Source: Massilia sp. YIM B02769
Lineage (GTDB): Bacteria; Pseudomonadota; Gammaproteobacteria; Burkholderiales; Burkholderiaceae_D
Length of the DNA: 64,000 bases
NCBI RefSeq assembly: GCF_030411995.1
Contig: NZ_JASNRC010000008.1
Span: 124,001-188,000 of the forward strand
Direction of reading: 5' to 3'
Shown here: one piece after another, positions 1 through 7,946 of the stretch
Numbering within the stretch: the stretch's first letter is position 1
Layout of the letters: the number at the start of each line of letters is the position of its first letter
Made by a program: the position numbers and the translations under genes
The notes under the pieces: generated by a model
Databases searched by the model: none
Told to the model about the DNA's origin: nothing
The model's input: only the letters and a program-made list of their open reading frames with translations

Positions 1-239
1 TCATCGCCGTCGGCCACACCGACTCGATCGGCACCGATGCCTACAACCAGAAGCTGTCGATCCGCCGCGCCGAAGCCGTCAAGGCCTACCTGCAAGGCAA
101 GGGCGTCGATTCGAACCGCATCTACACCGAAGGCAAGGGCGAAGGCCAGCCGGTTGCAGACAACAAGAGCTCGGAAGGCCGTGCGAAGAACCGCCGCGTC
201 GAGATCGAAGTGGTCGGCACCCGCACCCGCCAGCAGTAA
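1..239 (+). CDS. OmpA-family protein, C-terminal part (5' end outside window)
   Basis: Open from the window edge in the frame starting at base 3; 78 residues remain before TAA. The remnant holds the peptidoglycan-binding OmpA C-terminal domain: [12 protein letters not shown] near the start, then RRAEAV and, near the end, the NRRVEIEV signature in which Asp and Arg contact diaminopimelate. Proteins of this family anchor the outer membrane to murein. The N-terminal half (beta-barrel, lipoprotein or linker) is missing, so the exact family member cannot be named. A strong terminator follows 26 bases after the stop. Confidence 0.9.
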   Translation, partial: IAVGHTDSIGTDAYNQKLSIRRAEAVKAYLQGKGVDSNRIYTEGKGEGQPVADNKSSEGRAKNRRVEIEVVGTRTRQQ

Positions 240-264
240 TCCGGTTCGCCGGAGGCTGTGATCA

Positions 265-289
265 AACCCCGCTGCGGCGGGGTTTTTTT
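265..289 (+). terminator. Intrinsic terminator of the ompA-family gene
   Basis: A perfect stem CCCCGC/GCGGGG with a TGCG loop, flanked by AAA/TTT and followed by a run of seven T. It separates the OmpA-family gene from ubiG. Confidence 0.9.
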
Positions 290-344
290 CGTCCCGCGCA
301 TTTTGTACTTCGCTCCACAAACTTTCCCGTTATTATTCCGTCCT

Positions 345-1046
345 ATGACTACGAACGCCGACCCCCTCGAAATCTCGAAATTCAGTGAACTGGCCCACCG
401 CTGGTGGGACCCGACCTCGGAATTCCGTCCGCTCCACGAAATCAATCCGCTGCGCCTGGAATGGATCAATGCGCGCGCACCGCTGGCCGGCAAGAACGTG
501 ATCGACATCGGTTGCGGCGGCGGCGTGCTGTCGGAATCGATGGCGCGCAAGGGTGCGAAAGTCACCGGCATCGACCTGTCGAAGAAGGCGCTGAAAGTGG
601 CCGACCTGCACAGCCTGGAATCGGGCGTGGAAGTGCGCTACAAGCTGATCGCCGCCGAGGACATGGCGGCGGAAGAGCCAGGCCAGTACGACGTCGTCAC
701 CTGCATGGAAATGCTCGAGCACGTGCCCGATCCGGCCTCCATCGTACGCGCCGCCGCTGCGCTGGTGAAGCCGGGCGGCAAGCTGTTCTTCTCGACCATC
801 AACCGCAACCCGAAGGCCTATCTGCTGGCCGTGATCGGCGCCGAGTACGTGCTGCGCATGCTGCCGCGCGGCACCCATGACTACGGCAAGTTCATCACCC
901 CGGCTGAACTGTCGCAATACCTGCGCCTGGCGGGCCTGCAGGTGGACGGCATGAAGGGCCTGAGCTACAACCCGCTCACCAAGATCTATTCGCTCAACAA
1001 CGACACCGATGTGAATTACATGGTGGCGTGCAGCAAACCCCTGTAA
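345..1046 (+). CDS. ubiG: Ubiquinone biosynthesis O-methyltransferase UbiG
   Basis: A 233-residue SAM-dependent methyltransferase that performs both O-methylations of ubiquinone biosynthesis. The N-terminus carries the UbiG signature ([15 protein letters not shown], residues 9-23), SAM motif I is DIGCGGG (54-60), and [11 protein letters not shown] follows. Length matches the family. The ATG at 345 is chosen because the frame upstream runs back through the terminator; 29 extra codons from 258 would be non-homologous. gph starts 16 bases downstream, so the two are probably co-transcribed. Confidence 0.95.
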   Translation: MTTNADPLEISKFSELAHRWWDPTSEFRPLHEINPLRLEWINARAPLAGKNVIDIGCGGGVLSESMARKGAKVTGIDLSKKALKVADLHSLESGVEVRYKLIAAEDMAAEEPGQYDVVTCMEMLEHVPDPASIVRAAAALVKPGGKLFFSTINRNPKAYLLAVIGAEYVLRMLPRGTHDYGKFITPAELSQYLRLAGLQVDGMKGLSYNPLTKIYSLNNDTDVNYMVACSKPL

Positions 1047-1062
1047 GAAGCCTTCGAGAACG

Positions 1063-1767
1063 ATGACCTCCCCTGCCACGCCCGCGCCGCGCGCCGTCCT
1101 GTTCGACCTCGACGGCACCCTGGCCGACACCGCGCCCGACCTCGCCGCCGCGGTCAACTGGCTGCGCACCGAGCGCGGCCTCGCCCCGACGCCCTACGCC
1201 ATCCTGCGCCCGACCGCCTCGGCCGGCGCACGCGGCATGATCGGCGCCGCCTTCGGCCTGGCGCCGGGCGACGAAGGCTACGAGACACTGCGCCTGCAAT
1301 GGTTCGACCGCTACCAGGACCACATGGCCATCGAGAGCACCCTGTTCGAGGGCATCGATGCACTGTTGCAGGGCATCGAGGACGCCGGCATGGCCTGGGG
1401 CGTGGTCACCAACAAGCCCGCGCGCTTCACCGATCCGCTGATTCCGCAAATTAAGCTTGACCACGCTGGCTGTATCGTGTCAGGCGATACGATGCCGTTT
1501 TCGAAGCCGCATCCGGCTCCCTTGCTGGAAGGCGCGCGCCGTCTCGGCATCGCCCCCGAGCACTGCTGGTACGTCGGCGACGACCTGCGCGACATCGAAG
1601 CCGGCCGCGCCGCCAACATGGTGACGGTGGCCTGCGCCTGGGGTTACTGCGGCTCGGTCGAACCGTCGACCTGGGGCGCCGACTACCTGTGCGCCACGCC
1701 GCTCGATCTGCTCGAACTGCTGCGTTCGCTTTCAGTGACTTCCGCCCCAGCCGTATCGGTCGCGTAA
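1063..1767 (+). CDS. gph: Phosphoglycolate phosphatase (HAD superfamily)
   Basis: 234 residues with the HAD motifs in order: DLDGTLADT (15-23, nucleophile and general-acid Asp), the Thr in GVVTNKPARF, a Lys in SKPHPAP, and YVGDDLRDIEAG as the metal-binding motif. It would hydrolyse 2-phosphoglycolate. Lying directly behind ubiG is a frequent betaproteobacterial arrangement. Other HAD phosphatases of the Gph/PgmB clade cannot be excluded from sequence alone. Confidence 0.88.
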   Translation: MTSPATPAPRAVLFDLDGTLADTAPDLAAAVNWLRTERGLAPTPYAILRPTASAGARGMIGAAFGLAPGDEGYETLRLQWFDRYQDHMAIESTLFEGIDALLQGIEDAGMAWGVVTNKPARFTDPLIPQIKLDHAGCIVSGDTMPFSKPHPAPLLEGARRLGIAPEHCWYVGDDLRDIEAGRAANMVTVACAWGYCGSVEPSTWGADYLCATPLDLLELLRSLSVTSAPAVSVA

Positions 1768-1768
1768 T

Positions 1769-1929
1769 GTAGGGTCGGCGCTCCTGTGCCCACGCGTTGC
1801 ACAGCCCGTAGGGTGGACGGCTCCGCCGTCCACGCGTTCAGCCATTCCATTAGAACCACGCTGCGGCTCCTCACCGCTGCCTGAACGCATGGACGGGAAA
1901 CCCGCCTTTCTCGGCCCGGTCCACCCTAC
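1769..1929. repeat. Composite REP-like element (inverted pair)
   Basis: Starts with two GTAGGGT units (1769-1796 and 1808-1836). The second is GTAGGGTGG plus the stem GGACGG/CCGTCC plus CCACGCG. After about 45 bases the reverse motif closes the element: GCCTGAACGCATGG ... CCACCCTAC, ending 1929. It fills most of the 272-base gap between gph and the glycine-zipper gene. Same family as the elements at 2719, 27155, 35395, 47801, 53126, 56727 and 60627. Confidence 0.8.
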
Positions 1930-2039
1930 CTCGTCCTTACATCTGATTACGACTGATACAGCCTCAGGTCTACCGTGTAACCGTCCATTTCCTTAATCTG
2001 CATCCATCGAACAACGCAACACCACATGGAGCAGAGAAC

Positions 2040-2660
2040 ATGACCACCACCCAAGCCACCACCCGTATCCATCCCCTGATGGCCGCCGCTGCCGCCTCGG
2101 TGATCATCGTCAGCCTGACCGGCGCCGCCGCCATCACCGGCCTGCTGCCATCGTCGCGCAGCGCTCCGGAAGCGCAAGCCGTCCCGCTCGCTGCTACCCA
2201 GCCAGTACCTGCCGCAGCCCAGCTGCAACCGGCCGCGCTGCCAACCCAGCTCGCAGCCGCCCCGGCCCCGGTCGTGGTTACCGCAGCCCCAGGCACGACC
2301 ACGTATGTGCAGCCGACGAGCGCCAACGCCCCGGTCATCGTGGTCAAGCAGGAGCCTGCACCAGTCGTGAAGCACACCGTGGTCAAGCAAACCGTCGTGC
2401 AAAAGCCGCGCGTCGTCGAGCATCGCCCTGCTCCGCAGCCGGTCCGCTACGCCGAGCCGACCTATCAGCCAGCGCCGGCTCCGGCACCGGTCCAGCAAGG
2501 CCCGAGCTATGTGGGCGTCGCCACTGGCGCCGTCATCGGCGGCCTGATCGGCAACCAGGTCGGCGGCGGCAACGGCAAGAAGCTGGCAACGCTGGCCGGT
2601 GTGATCGGCGGCGGCTACTTGGGCAATGAGATCGCCCAGCGCAACGCCGGCAACCGCTAA
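2040..2660 (+). CDS. Glycine-zipper 2TM domain protein, Pro/Ala-rich linker
   Basis: 206 residues. An N-terminal hydrophobic segment (about 13-38: AAAAASVIIVSLTGAAAI) serves as membrane anchor or uncleaved signal. A long Ala/Pro/Val-rich linker (about 40-155) follows, then a C-terminal glycine zipper (GVATGAVIGGLIGNQVGGG and AGVIGGGYLGNE) of the Rickettsia 17-kDa antigen/SlyB type. Such proteins are envelope-associated; no precise function is known. It is flanked on both sides by REP-like elements. Confidence 0.8.
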   Translation: MTTTQATTRIHPLMAAAAASVIIVSLTGAAAITGLLPSSRSAPEAQAVPLAATQPVPAAAQLQPAALPTQLAAAPAPVVVTAAPGTTTYVQPTSANAPVIVVKQEPAPVVKHTVVKQTVVQKPRVVEHRPAPQPVRYAEPTYQPAPAPAPVQQGPSYVGVATGAVIGGLIGNQVGGGNGKKLATLAGVIGGGYLGNEIAQRNAGNR

Positions 2661-2718
2661 GGAATGTGGTACGAAACCGCAGCAGTCCATCGCAGCGGTT
2701 CCATCGCTAGCAGCAACC

Positions 2719-2772
2719 GTAGGGTGGGCACTGTGTGGTGCCGGCATTTAGCCAGCCCCACTGCCCACGCGG
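2719..2772. repeat. REP-like element, degenerate copy
   Basis: GTAGGGTGGGCA at 2719 and CTGCCCACGCG ending at 2772 keep the outer motif of the family. The interior is expanded by about 25 bases and no longer a clean hairpin. It lies between the glycine-zipper gene and tmRNA. Confidence 0.6.
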
Positions 2773-2858
2773 AACGATGAGCACAGTTAGCCTCACACAT
2801 CAAGGCAACAACAGTGCACATACACCCGCTTTGGAGTACAATGAAAGTTCTTTCGTTG

Positions 2859-3217
2859 GGGGGCGACCTGGTTTCGACGTGGGTTGCAAAGCAGCGCAGG
2901 GCATACCGAGGGCTGGTTACCTCGTAAATACACCCAGAAATCAATAACTGCAAACGATAACTCGTACGCACTCGCAGCTTAATTGCTGCTAGCTCTACAC
3001 TACCTCGCCTCTGGGGTGGGCCGCAAGGCAAGTAGAGTCATTTACAGAGGCTAGGAATCACTCGGGTTACTTGGGTGCTTCCGAAATTTAAGGTAACTCG
3101 CTTGTACAAAGGGTGCACATCCCCGTTGTCCAGGTTAAATTAATTGATAGTGCTAAGTATGTAGAACTGTCTGTAGAGTGCTTGCGGACGAGGGTTCGAT
3201 TCCCTCCGCCTCCACCA
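2859..3217 (+). ncRNA. ssrA: Transfer-messenger RNA (tmRNA)
   Basis: The 5' end GGGGGCGACCTGGTTTCGAC pairs over seven bases with CGCCTCC just before the 3' ACCA. A T-arm GGGTTCGATTCCC is present, so the tRNA-like ends are complete and the CCA is encoded. The tag reading frame starts at GCA 2950 and reads ANDNSYALAA followed by TAA (2980-2982). SmpB and ribosomes use it to rescue stalled translation and tag products for ClpXP. A TACAAT box at 2837-2842 could be the -10 of a precursor. Length 359 nt is normal for betaproteobacteria. Confidence 0.97.
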
Positions 3218-3227
3218 GTATTCCGAA

Positions 3228-3266
3228 ACAAAGCCCTGCCGGCGCAAGCCGGTGGGGCTTTGTTTT
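3228..3266 (+). terminator. Intrinsic terminator of ssrA
   Basis: The arms ACAAAGCCC and GGGGCTTTGT enclose an inner GCCGG/CCGGT hairpin and are followed by TTTTT. It lies 10 bases behind the tmRNA 3' end. Confidence 0.88.
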
Positions 3267-3397
3267 TGCGCCGCTCATACGACCCTCGCCCGTCACTCCG
3301 CAGAGCAAAGCACGTTATCCGTTGAAACAATTGGTGAGATTTGGCACAGGTCAGCATGCCTATAATGACCGCTTTCCAAAAATCAAGACAGTCAACC

Positions 3398-3900
3398 ATG
3401 TCCACTCGATGCAAGGCTTGTAACGTCTATCTACCAGCCGGTTTCGTCGACTGCCCAGTCTGCGAAATCCCATCGATGGATCGCCAAGGAAAACCGTCAA
3501 GACTTCGCCAGCAGTTCCAGTCGTCATTCCGAAAGTGAAGCTGGGCTGGCGCGAATGGCTGGGCCTGGCAGGTATTGGCATGTTTATCTTGTTCATCGGC
3601 GTGGCCGTGTACCGCAATATCGTACCGTCCGAATCCCAGATTCATGATAAGCAGGTAGGCAAAGTACGCCTGAAATGCCAGACCGCCATCCGGTCCCTGG
3701 CAAAATTCGGCGGCTACGACACGCCGCCTTATGTCGCCAACGTCGGCAATGGCGACACGTTCCGCTTCGTCTGGCCGCGCGGCTCGTTCGAATTTACCAA
3801 CGGCTTCGGCGCACGCGAGAAAATGTCCGCTACCTGCGCCGGCGTGATATCGACCGGTGAAATCAAGACGCTAACAGTCAACGGCAAGGAAATCCTTTAA
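3398..3900 (+). pseudogene. Zinc-ribbon membrane protein, broken by a one-base frameshift
   Basis: From ATG 3398 the frame reads a zinc ribbon CKAC...CPVC (residues 5-22) and stops at 3538. The continuation lies in the next frame. If one base is added just after 3463, the product reads CPVCGNPIDGSPRK and runs on to TAA 3900, giving about 167 residues with one transmembrane segment (WLGLAGIGMFILFIGVAVYR). CxxCGNP is a common zinc-ribbon ending, which is why I read this as one gene missing one base. The alternative is two genes, the second from GTG 3535. A TATAAT box at 3361-3366 suggests a promoter. Function unknown. Confidence 0.7.
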
Positions 3901-3959
3901 CACACGCTGCATTAGAGTAGGAACATTTTTATCCTCCACCGGGGCAGCAACAAGCAAAG

Positions 3960-3991
3960 CGGGCCCTGCCGGTATATGCCGGCAGGGCCCG
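3960..3991. terminator. GC-rich hairpin between convergent genes
   Basis: A perfect 13-bp stem (CGGGCCCTGCCGG) with a TATATG loop, placed between the converging zinc-ribbon and PfpI genes. There is no clear T run on either side, so termination is inferred from position and stem strength. Confidence 0.55.
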
Positions 3992-4043
3992 TCGAATTTC
4001 ATGGGTTGACGAGAACAGCAGGCAGGCCTCGCCTGCCCTCCTT

Positions 4044-4652
4044 TCACGAACTCGGACCCACATCCGCCGCCTGCGGATCCACCCTCAGCTCTTTCAGCAG
4101 CGCCTCGTTAAACGCGGGGATATCGTCCGGCTTGCGGCTCGTGATCAGCTTGCCGTCGATGACCACCTCCTGGTCGATCCACTCGGCGCCCGCCTTACGC
4201 ATGTCGTCCTGGATCTCGGGATAGCTGGTCAGGTTCTTCGACTCCGCAATCCCGGCATCGATCAGCACCCATGGCCCGTGGCAGATTGCGGCGAGCGGCT
4301 TGTCCTGCGCATAGAATTCGCGCACGAAGGCCACCGAATCTGCATCCTTGCGCAGGGCCTTCGGATTCTCTTCCCCGCCCGGCAGCACCAGCGCATCGAA
4401 GTCGGCTGGAACAGCGTCCTTCACATGCATCTCGACCTTGAACTTGTCGCCCGCCTGGTCGTGGTTCATGCCCTGCACTTCCTCGCCCACACCCTTCGGC
4501 GAGATCAGGATCACCGTCACACCGTGCTGCTCGAGAAAGCGGCGCGGCCCCGTGTATTCGACCTGCTCGACACCATCCGTCATCAGCACGGCAACGCGCT
4601 TTCCCTGCAGGTTGCGCGGCATGCCGGCGCCCTGATCAATGTTCTGTTCCAT
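4044..4652 (-). CDS. PfpI/DJ-1 family protein (type 1 glutamine amidotransferase-like)
   Basis: 202 residues. RVAVLMTDGVEQVEYTGPR opens the flavodoxin-like fold and AICHGPW holds the nucleophilic Cys with the adjacent His. A Glu in the GGEENPKAL loop fits the usual triad. Relatives (YhbO, PfpI) act as stress-protective deglycase or peptidase-like proteins in the cytoplasm. The ATG at 4652 is chosen because GAGGAGG stands a few bases upstream; an upstream extension has no such site. Confidence 0.88.
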   Translation of the reverse strand: MEQNIDQGAGMPRNLQGKRVAVLMTDGVEQVEYTGPRRFLEQHGVTVILISPKGVGEEVQGMNHDQAGDKFKVEMHVKDAVPADFDALVLPGGEENPKALRKDADSVAFVREFYAQDKPLAAICHGPWVLIDAGIAESKNLTSYPEIQDDMRKAGAEWIDQEVVIDGKLITSRKPDDIPAFNEALLKELRVDPQAADVGPSS

Positions 4653-4750
4653 ACAACCTCCTCGATGAATTAGCAGTGAATCATTTGCCACCGATTGTAG
4701 GAGGCCGCATGGACACACGGCGCGCGCTATGGCCTCTGCTAAGCTGCGCG

Positions 4751-5665
4751 CTATGCGGCACGCGGATTGAACGCCAGATCGCGCGCCATCGCCTGGTAAA
4801 AGGCCCGCGCCTTGTCGTTGTCGGCCGGCGGCAGCACCACTTCCAGCACCAGGAACAGGTCACCCGGCGTCGCGGCGGGAATGCCCTTGCCCTTCAGCCG
4901 CAGCTTGCGTCCGCTCTGCGAGCCGGCCGGCACGGCAACTTCGACCGTACCCGACGGCGTCTGCACCGCCACCTTGCCGCCCAGCGCCGCTTCCCATGGG
5001 GTCACCGGCACCGTCTCGTACACGTGCGCACCGTCGACGCGGTAGCGCGCATCCGGCGAAAACTGGATTTCCAGGTACAGGTCGCCCGCCCCCGCGCCGC
5101 CATGTGCCTCGTGCCCCTGGCCCGCCAGGCGCAGTTGCTGCCCCGGCGTCACGCCGCGCGGGATCGTCACGTTCAGGGTCTTTTCCGCCATCGCGGTGCG
5201 GCCGGGGCCGGCATGGCGCGGCACGCGCAGGCTCACCGTGCGCGTGGCGCCGTGGTAGGCGTCCGCCAGGTCGATGGTGATGGCCGCGTGAATATCGTCG
5301 CCGCGCATCTGGAAGCCGCCACGGCGCCCGCCGCCGGCCTTGGCGAACAAGTCGGCGAAGAACTCGTCGGCCCCGGCGCCGCCGAAGTCGAAGTGGCCGT
5401 TCCAGTCCGATGACGAGTCGAACTGTTCGCCCGCGAATTGTCCACCCGCATAGGCGCGGCCGCGCGCGTCGTAGGCGGCGCGCTTGTCGGCGTCGCCCAG
5501 CACGTCGTAGGCCTCGTTGATTTCCTTGGTTTTCGCGTCGGCGTCCTTGTGCTTGCTGACGTCGGGGTGGTACTTGCGCACCTGCTTGCGGTACGCCTTC
5601 TTGATGTCGTCCGCGGACGCTGTCCTGCCGACGCCAAGGGTCTGGTAATAATCCTTGTATTCCAC
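4751..5665 (-). CDS. cbpA: DnaJ-class co-chaperone, CbpA type
   Basis: 304 residues from GTG 5665. The J domain opens with YKDYYQTLGV and carries YHPDV, whose HPD tripeptide stimulates DnaK. A Gly/Phe-rich linker follows (about 75-110), then two DnaJ C-terminal substrate-binding domains with no zinc-finger cysteines, which marks CbpA rather than DnaJ. The GTG start follows GGGAG at normal distance and gives the standard VEYKDYY beginning. The usual partner gene cbpM is not next to it. Confidence 0.9.
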   Translation of the reverse strand: MEYKDYYQTLGVGRTASADDIKKAYRKQVRKYHPDVSKHKDADAKTKEINEAYDVLGDADKRAAYDARGRAYAGGQFAGEQFDSSSDWNGHFDFGGAGADEFFADLFAKAGGGRRGGFQMRGDDIHAAITIDLADAYHGATRTVSLRVPRHAGPGRTAMAEKTLNVTIPRGVTPGQQLRLAGQGHEAHGGAGAGDLYLEIQFSPDARYRVDGAHVYETVPVTPWEAALGGKVAVQTPSGTVEVAVPAGSQSGRKLRLKGKGIPAATPGDLFLVLEVVLPPADNDKARAFYQAMARDLAFNPRAA

Positions 5666-5845
5666 GGTGCACTCCCAAAAAGCGGTGTTCACGAATGGCT
5701 CCCAGATGGGGGCGTACGTACAAAATTAAAGATGGCGCGGTGCGCTCGTCTCCCGCACCATTGCGGCGCACGCCAGACACCGGCCCTCACAAAGTTAGTG
5801 CTTAGACAGTAAAATCGAGGGTTTCCAAGAACAAGAATCCGCCCC

Positions 5846-7255
5846 ATGACCACCAGCGCCACGCTCAGCAATTCCCCCTCCCCGGTCCGCGCCGAAATCG
5901 CCACGCTCTGGAAGCTGTCGTGGCCGATGCTGGTCGGGCAATTGGCAACGGTGGGCATGGGCGTGGCCGACGTGGCGATGACCGGCCACGTCAGCGCCGA
6001 GGAGCTGGCCGCCGTGTCGCTCGGCGCCTCGGTGTGGTCGATCGTGCTGGTGACCGTGATGGGCACGATGATGGCGATTAACACCGTCGTCGCCCACGAA
6101 GTCGGCGGCGGGCGCTATGACAAGATTCCGCATTCGGTACGGCAGTCGCTGTGGAAGGGCCTGATCGTCGGCCTGGTCGCCTGCCTCGCCGCCAACCTCG
6201 CCACCCTGCTGTTCGACCACATCGGCCTCGACCAGCACGTGGCCGACCGCGCCGCCCTCTTCCTGCACGTGACCAGCGTCGGCATGCCGGCCTTTGCCTG
6301 CTACCGCGCGCTGTACGGCTACACGACCAGCATCAACCAGACCAAGCCGATCATGGTCATCGCCATCCTCGGCCTGCTGTTCAACATTGCCAGCAATTGG
6401 CTGCTGGTATTCGGCAACTGGGGCGCACCAAGGCTGGGTGCGGTCGGCTGCGCGGTGTCGACGGCGGTGGGCATGTGGCTGATGCTGGTTGCCATGCTGT
6501 TGTGGATCAAGGTCTCGCCCGTCTACCGCATGACCTACCCGTTCACGAAGATGGAAGGCCCGGACTGGGCCGAAATCAGGGAAATGTTCCGCCTCGGCCT
6601 GCCGATCGGCGTCACCTACTTTGCCGAGGTCAGCGCCTTCGGCCTGATCAGCCTGCTGGTAGCGCGCTTCGGCGTGGTGCAGGTGTCGGCGCACCAGGTC
6701 GCGCTGAACTTCGCCTCGCTCGTGTTCATGGTGCCCCTGAGCTTCGGCATCGGCCTGCTGACCCGCGTCGGCCAGGCCATGGGCGAAGGCAATCCGGTAC
6801 GGGCGCGCTTCGTGGCCTGGGTCGGTGTCGGCATGTCGGTGGCCTTCGGCGTGCTGTCGGCGGCCTTTATCGCAATCTTCCGCTGGGAAATCGCACGCGC
6901 CTATACCTCGGACCCGGCGGTGCAGGAAGCCTGCGTCCATCTGCTGCTGTTCGCGGCGCTGTTCCAGCTGTCGGATGCGACCCAGGTCGCCACTGCTTCG
7001 GCCATCCGCGGCTACCAGGTGACGCGTCCGCCGATGATCATCCAGCTGGTCGCCTTCTGGGGCTTTTCGCTGCCGTTGGGTTATATCCTGGGTATTGCGC
7101 CGGCCTGGTTCGGTTTGTCGCCGGCGGCGCCGATGGAAACCACCGGCTTCTGGATCGGCCTGGTGCTGGGCTTGACGATCGCCGCCGTGCTGCTGACCTG
7201 GTCGTTCGACCGCCTGTCGCGCCAGAAGGTGCGGGCCGCCGTCCACGCCATCTGA
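5846..7255 (+). CDS. MATE-family multidrug efflux transporter (NorM-like)
   Basis: 469 residues with about twelve hydrophobic segments in two homologous halves; N-terminal WKLSWPMLVGQLATVGMGVADVAMTG is typical of MATE exporters. It would export cationic drugs or metabolites in exchange for Na+ or H+ across the inner membrane. It is transcribed divergently from cbpA. The next gene converges on it with only 13 bases between stops. Confidence 0.9.
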   Translation: MTTSATLSNSPSPVRAEIATLWKLSWPMLVGQLATVGMGVADVAMTGHVSAEELAAVSLGASVWSIVLVTVMGTMMAINTVVAHEVGGGRYDKIPHSVRQSLWKGLIVGLVACLAANLATLLFDHIGLDQHVADRAALFLHVTSVGMPAFACYRALYGYTTSINQTKPIMVIAILGLLFNIASNWLLVFGNWGAPRLGAVGCAVSTAVGMWLMLVAMLLWIKVSPVYRMTYPFTKMEGPDWAEIREMFRLGLPIGVTYFAEVSAFGLISLLVARFGVVQVSAHQVALNFASLVFMVPLSFGIGLLTRVGQAMGEGNPVRARFVAWVGVGMSVAFGVLSAAFIAIFRWEIARAYTSDPAVQEACVHLLLFAALFQLSDATQVATASAIRGYQVTRPPMIIQLVAFWGFSLPLGYILGIAPAWFGLSPAAPMETTGFWIGLVLGLTIAAVLLTWSFDRLSRQKVRAAVHAI

Positions 7256-7268
7256 GAACAGGCCGCAG

Positions 7269-7814
7269 TCAGCGCACGCTTCCGAGCTCGATGCGGTTGT
7301 TGCGGTATTCCCACTTGCCGAACTCGCCAAAGGTCGGTTCGTCGACCAGGTCGTCGACCGCATCCTGTTCGCGCTTCATGCGGTGCACCAGCGCCTTGTC
7401 CGTCAGCGGCGCCGTGGTCGCTTCATAGATATCGCGGCGCACCGATCCGTCGACGCCATGGGTGACGACGGTCAAGCGCCGCGCCGCCGGGTCGAAGGCC
7501 ATGCGCTCGTGCGAGGTGTTCCGGTCCTGCAGGTAGAACGCGCCCTGGCGTTCCTGCGCCACATAGCGCTCGCTGCATACTTCCTTCGGACTGCCTTTCC
7601 ACTCGCAGGCGTGCAGGATAGACACATGGCGCGCGTCGAGCCTCTTGATCGCGATGCGCCCCTTGGTAAAGCGCCAGTTGGAATCGGGTTCGGTGGTCGA
7701 GGACACCAGCTTGTACTGGCCCTCGAACTGTGCCAGGGGCAAGGCCATCGCCGCTGCGCTCATGCACAGTGCGGCCAGGGCCGCGGCGGACTGGGTAATG
7801 ATGCGTGTCTTCAT
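7269..7814 (-). CDS. Secreted protein of unknown function
   Basis: 181 residues with a clear signal peptide (MKTRIITQSAAALAALCMSAAAMA, probable cleavage after AMA). The mature part is soluble and polar, with two cysteines (HACEWKG and VCSERY) that could form a disulfide in the periplasm. I do not recognise a family. A good AGGAGAACC ribosome site precedes the ATG. It stands alone between two plus-strand genes. Confidence 0.75.
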   Translation of the reverse strand: MKTRIITQSAAALAALCMSAAAMALPLAQFEGQYKLVSSTTEPDSNWRFTKGRIAIKRLDARHVSILHACEWKGSPKEVCSERYVAQERQGAFYLQDRNTSHERMAFDPAARRLTVVTHGVDGSVRRDIYEATTAPLTDKALVHRMKREQDAVDDLVDEPTFGEFGKWEYRNNRIELGSVR

Positions 7815-7946
7815 GGTTCTCCTTATAAAATTACAAACAGTATAGTTGCAAACTCAGCCGTGAAAGGGGCGATACATACTGCTTTTGGAGGCCTACTCTG
7901 TTATTGTCTCGTCCGTTGCATTTAGCTAATTTTAACGAGACACACA

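Noticed and set aside
3341..3356. TTGGCAC...GC sequence as a sigma-54 promoter
   Set aside because: The GG-to-GC spacing is one base short; the perfect TATAAT at 3361 is a better explanation.
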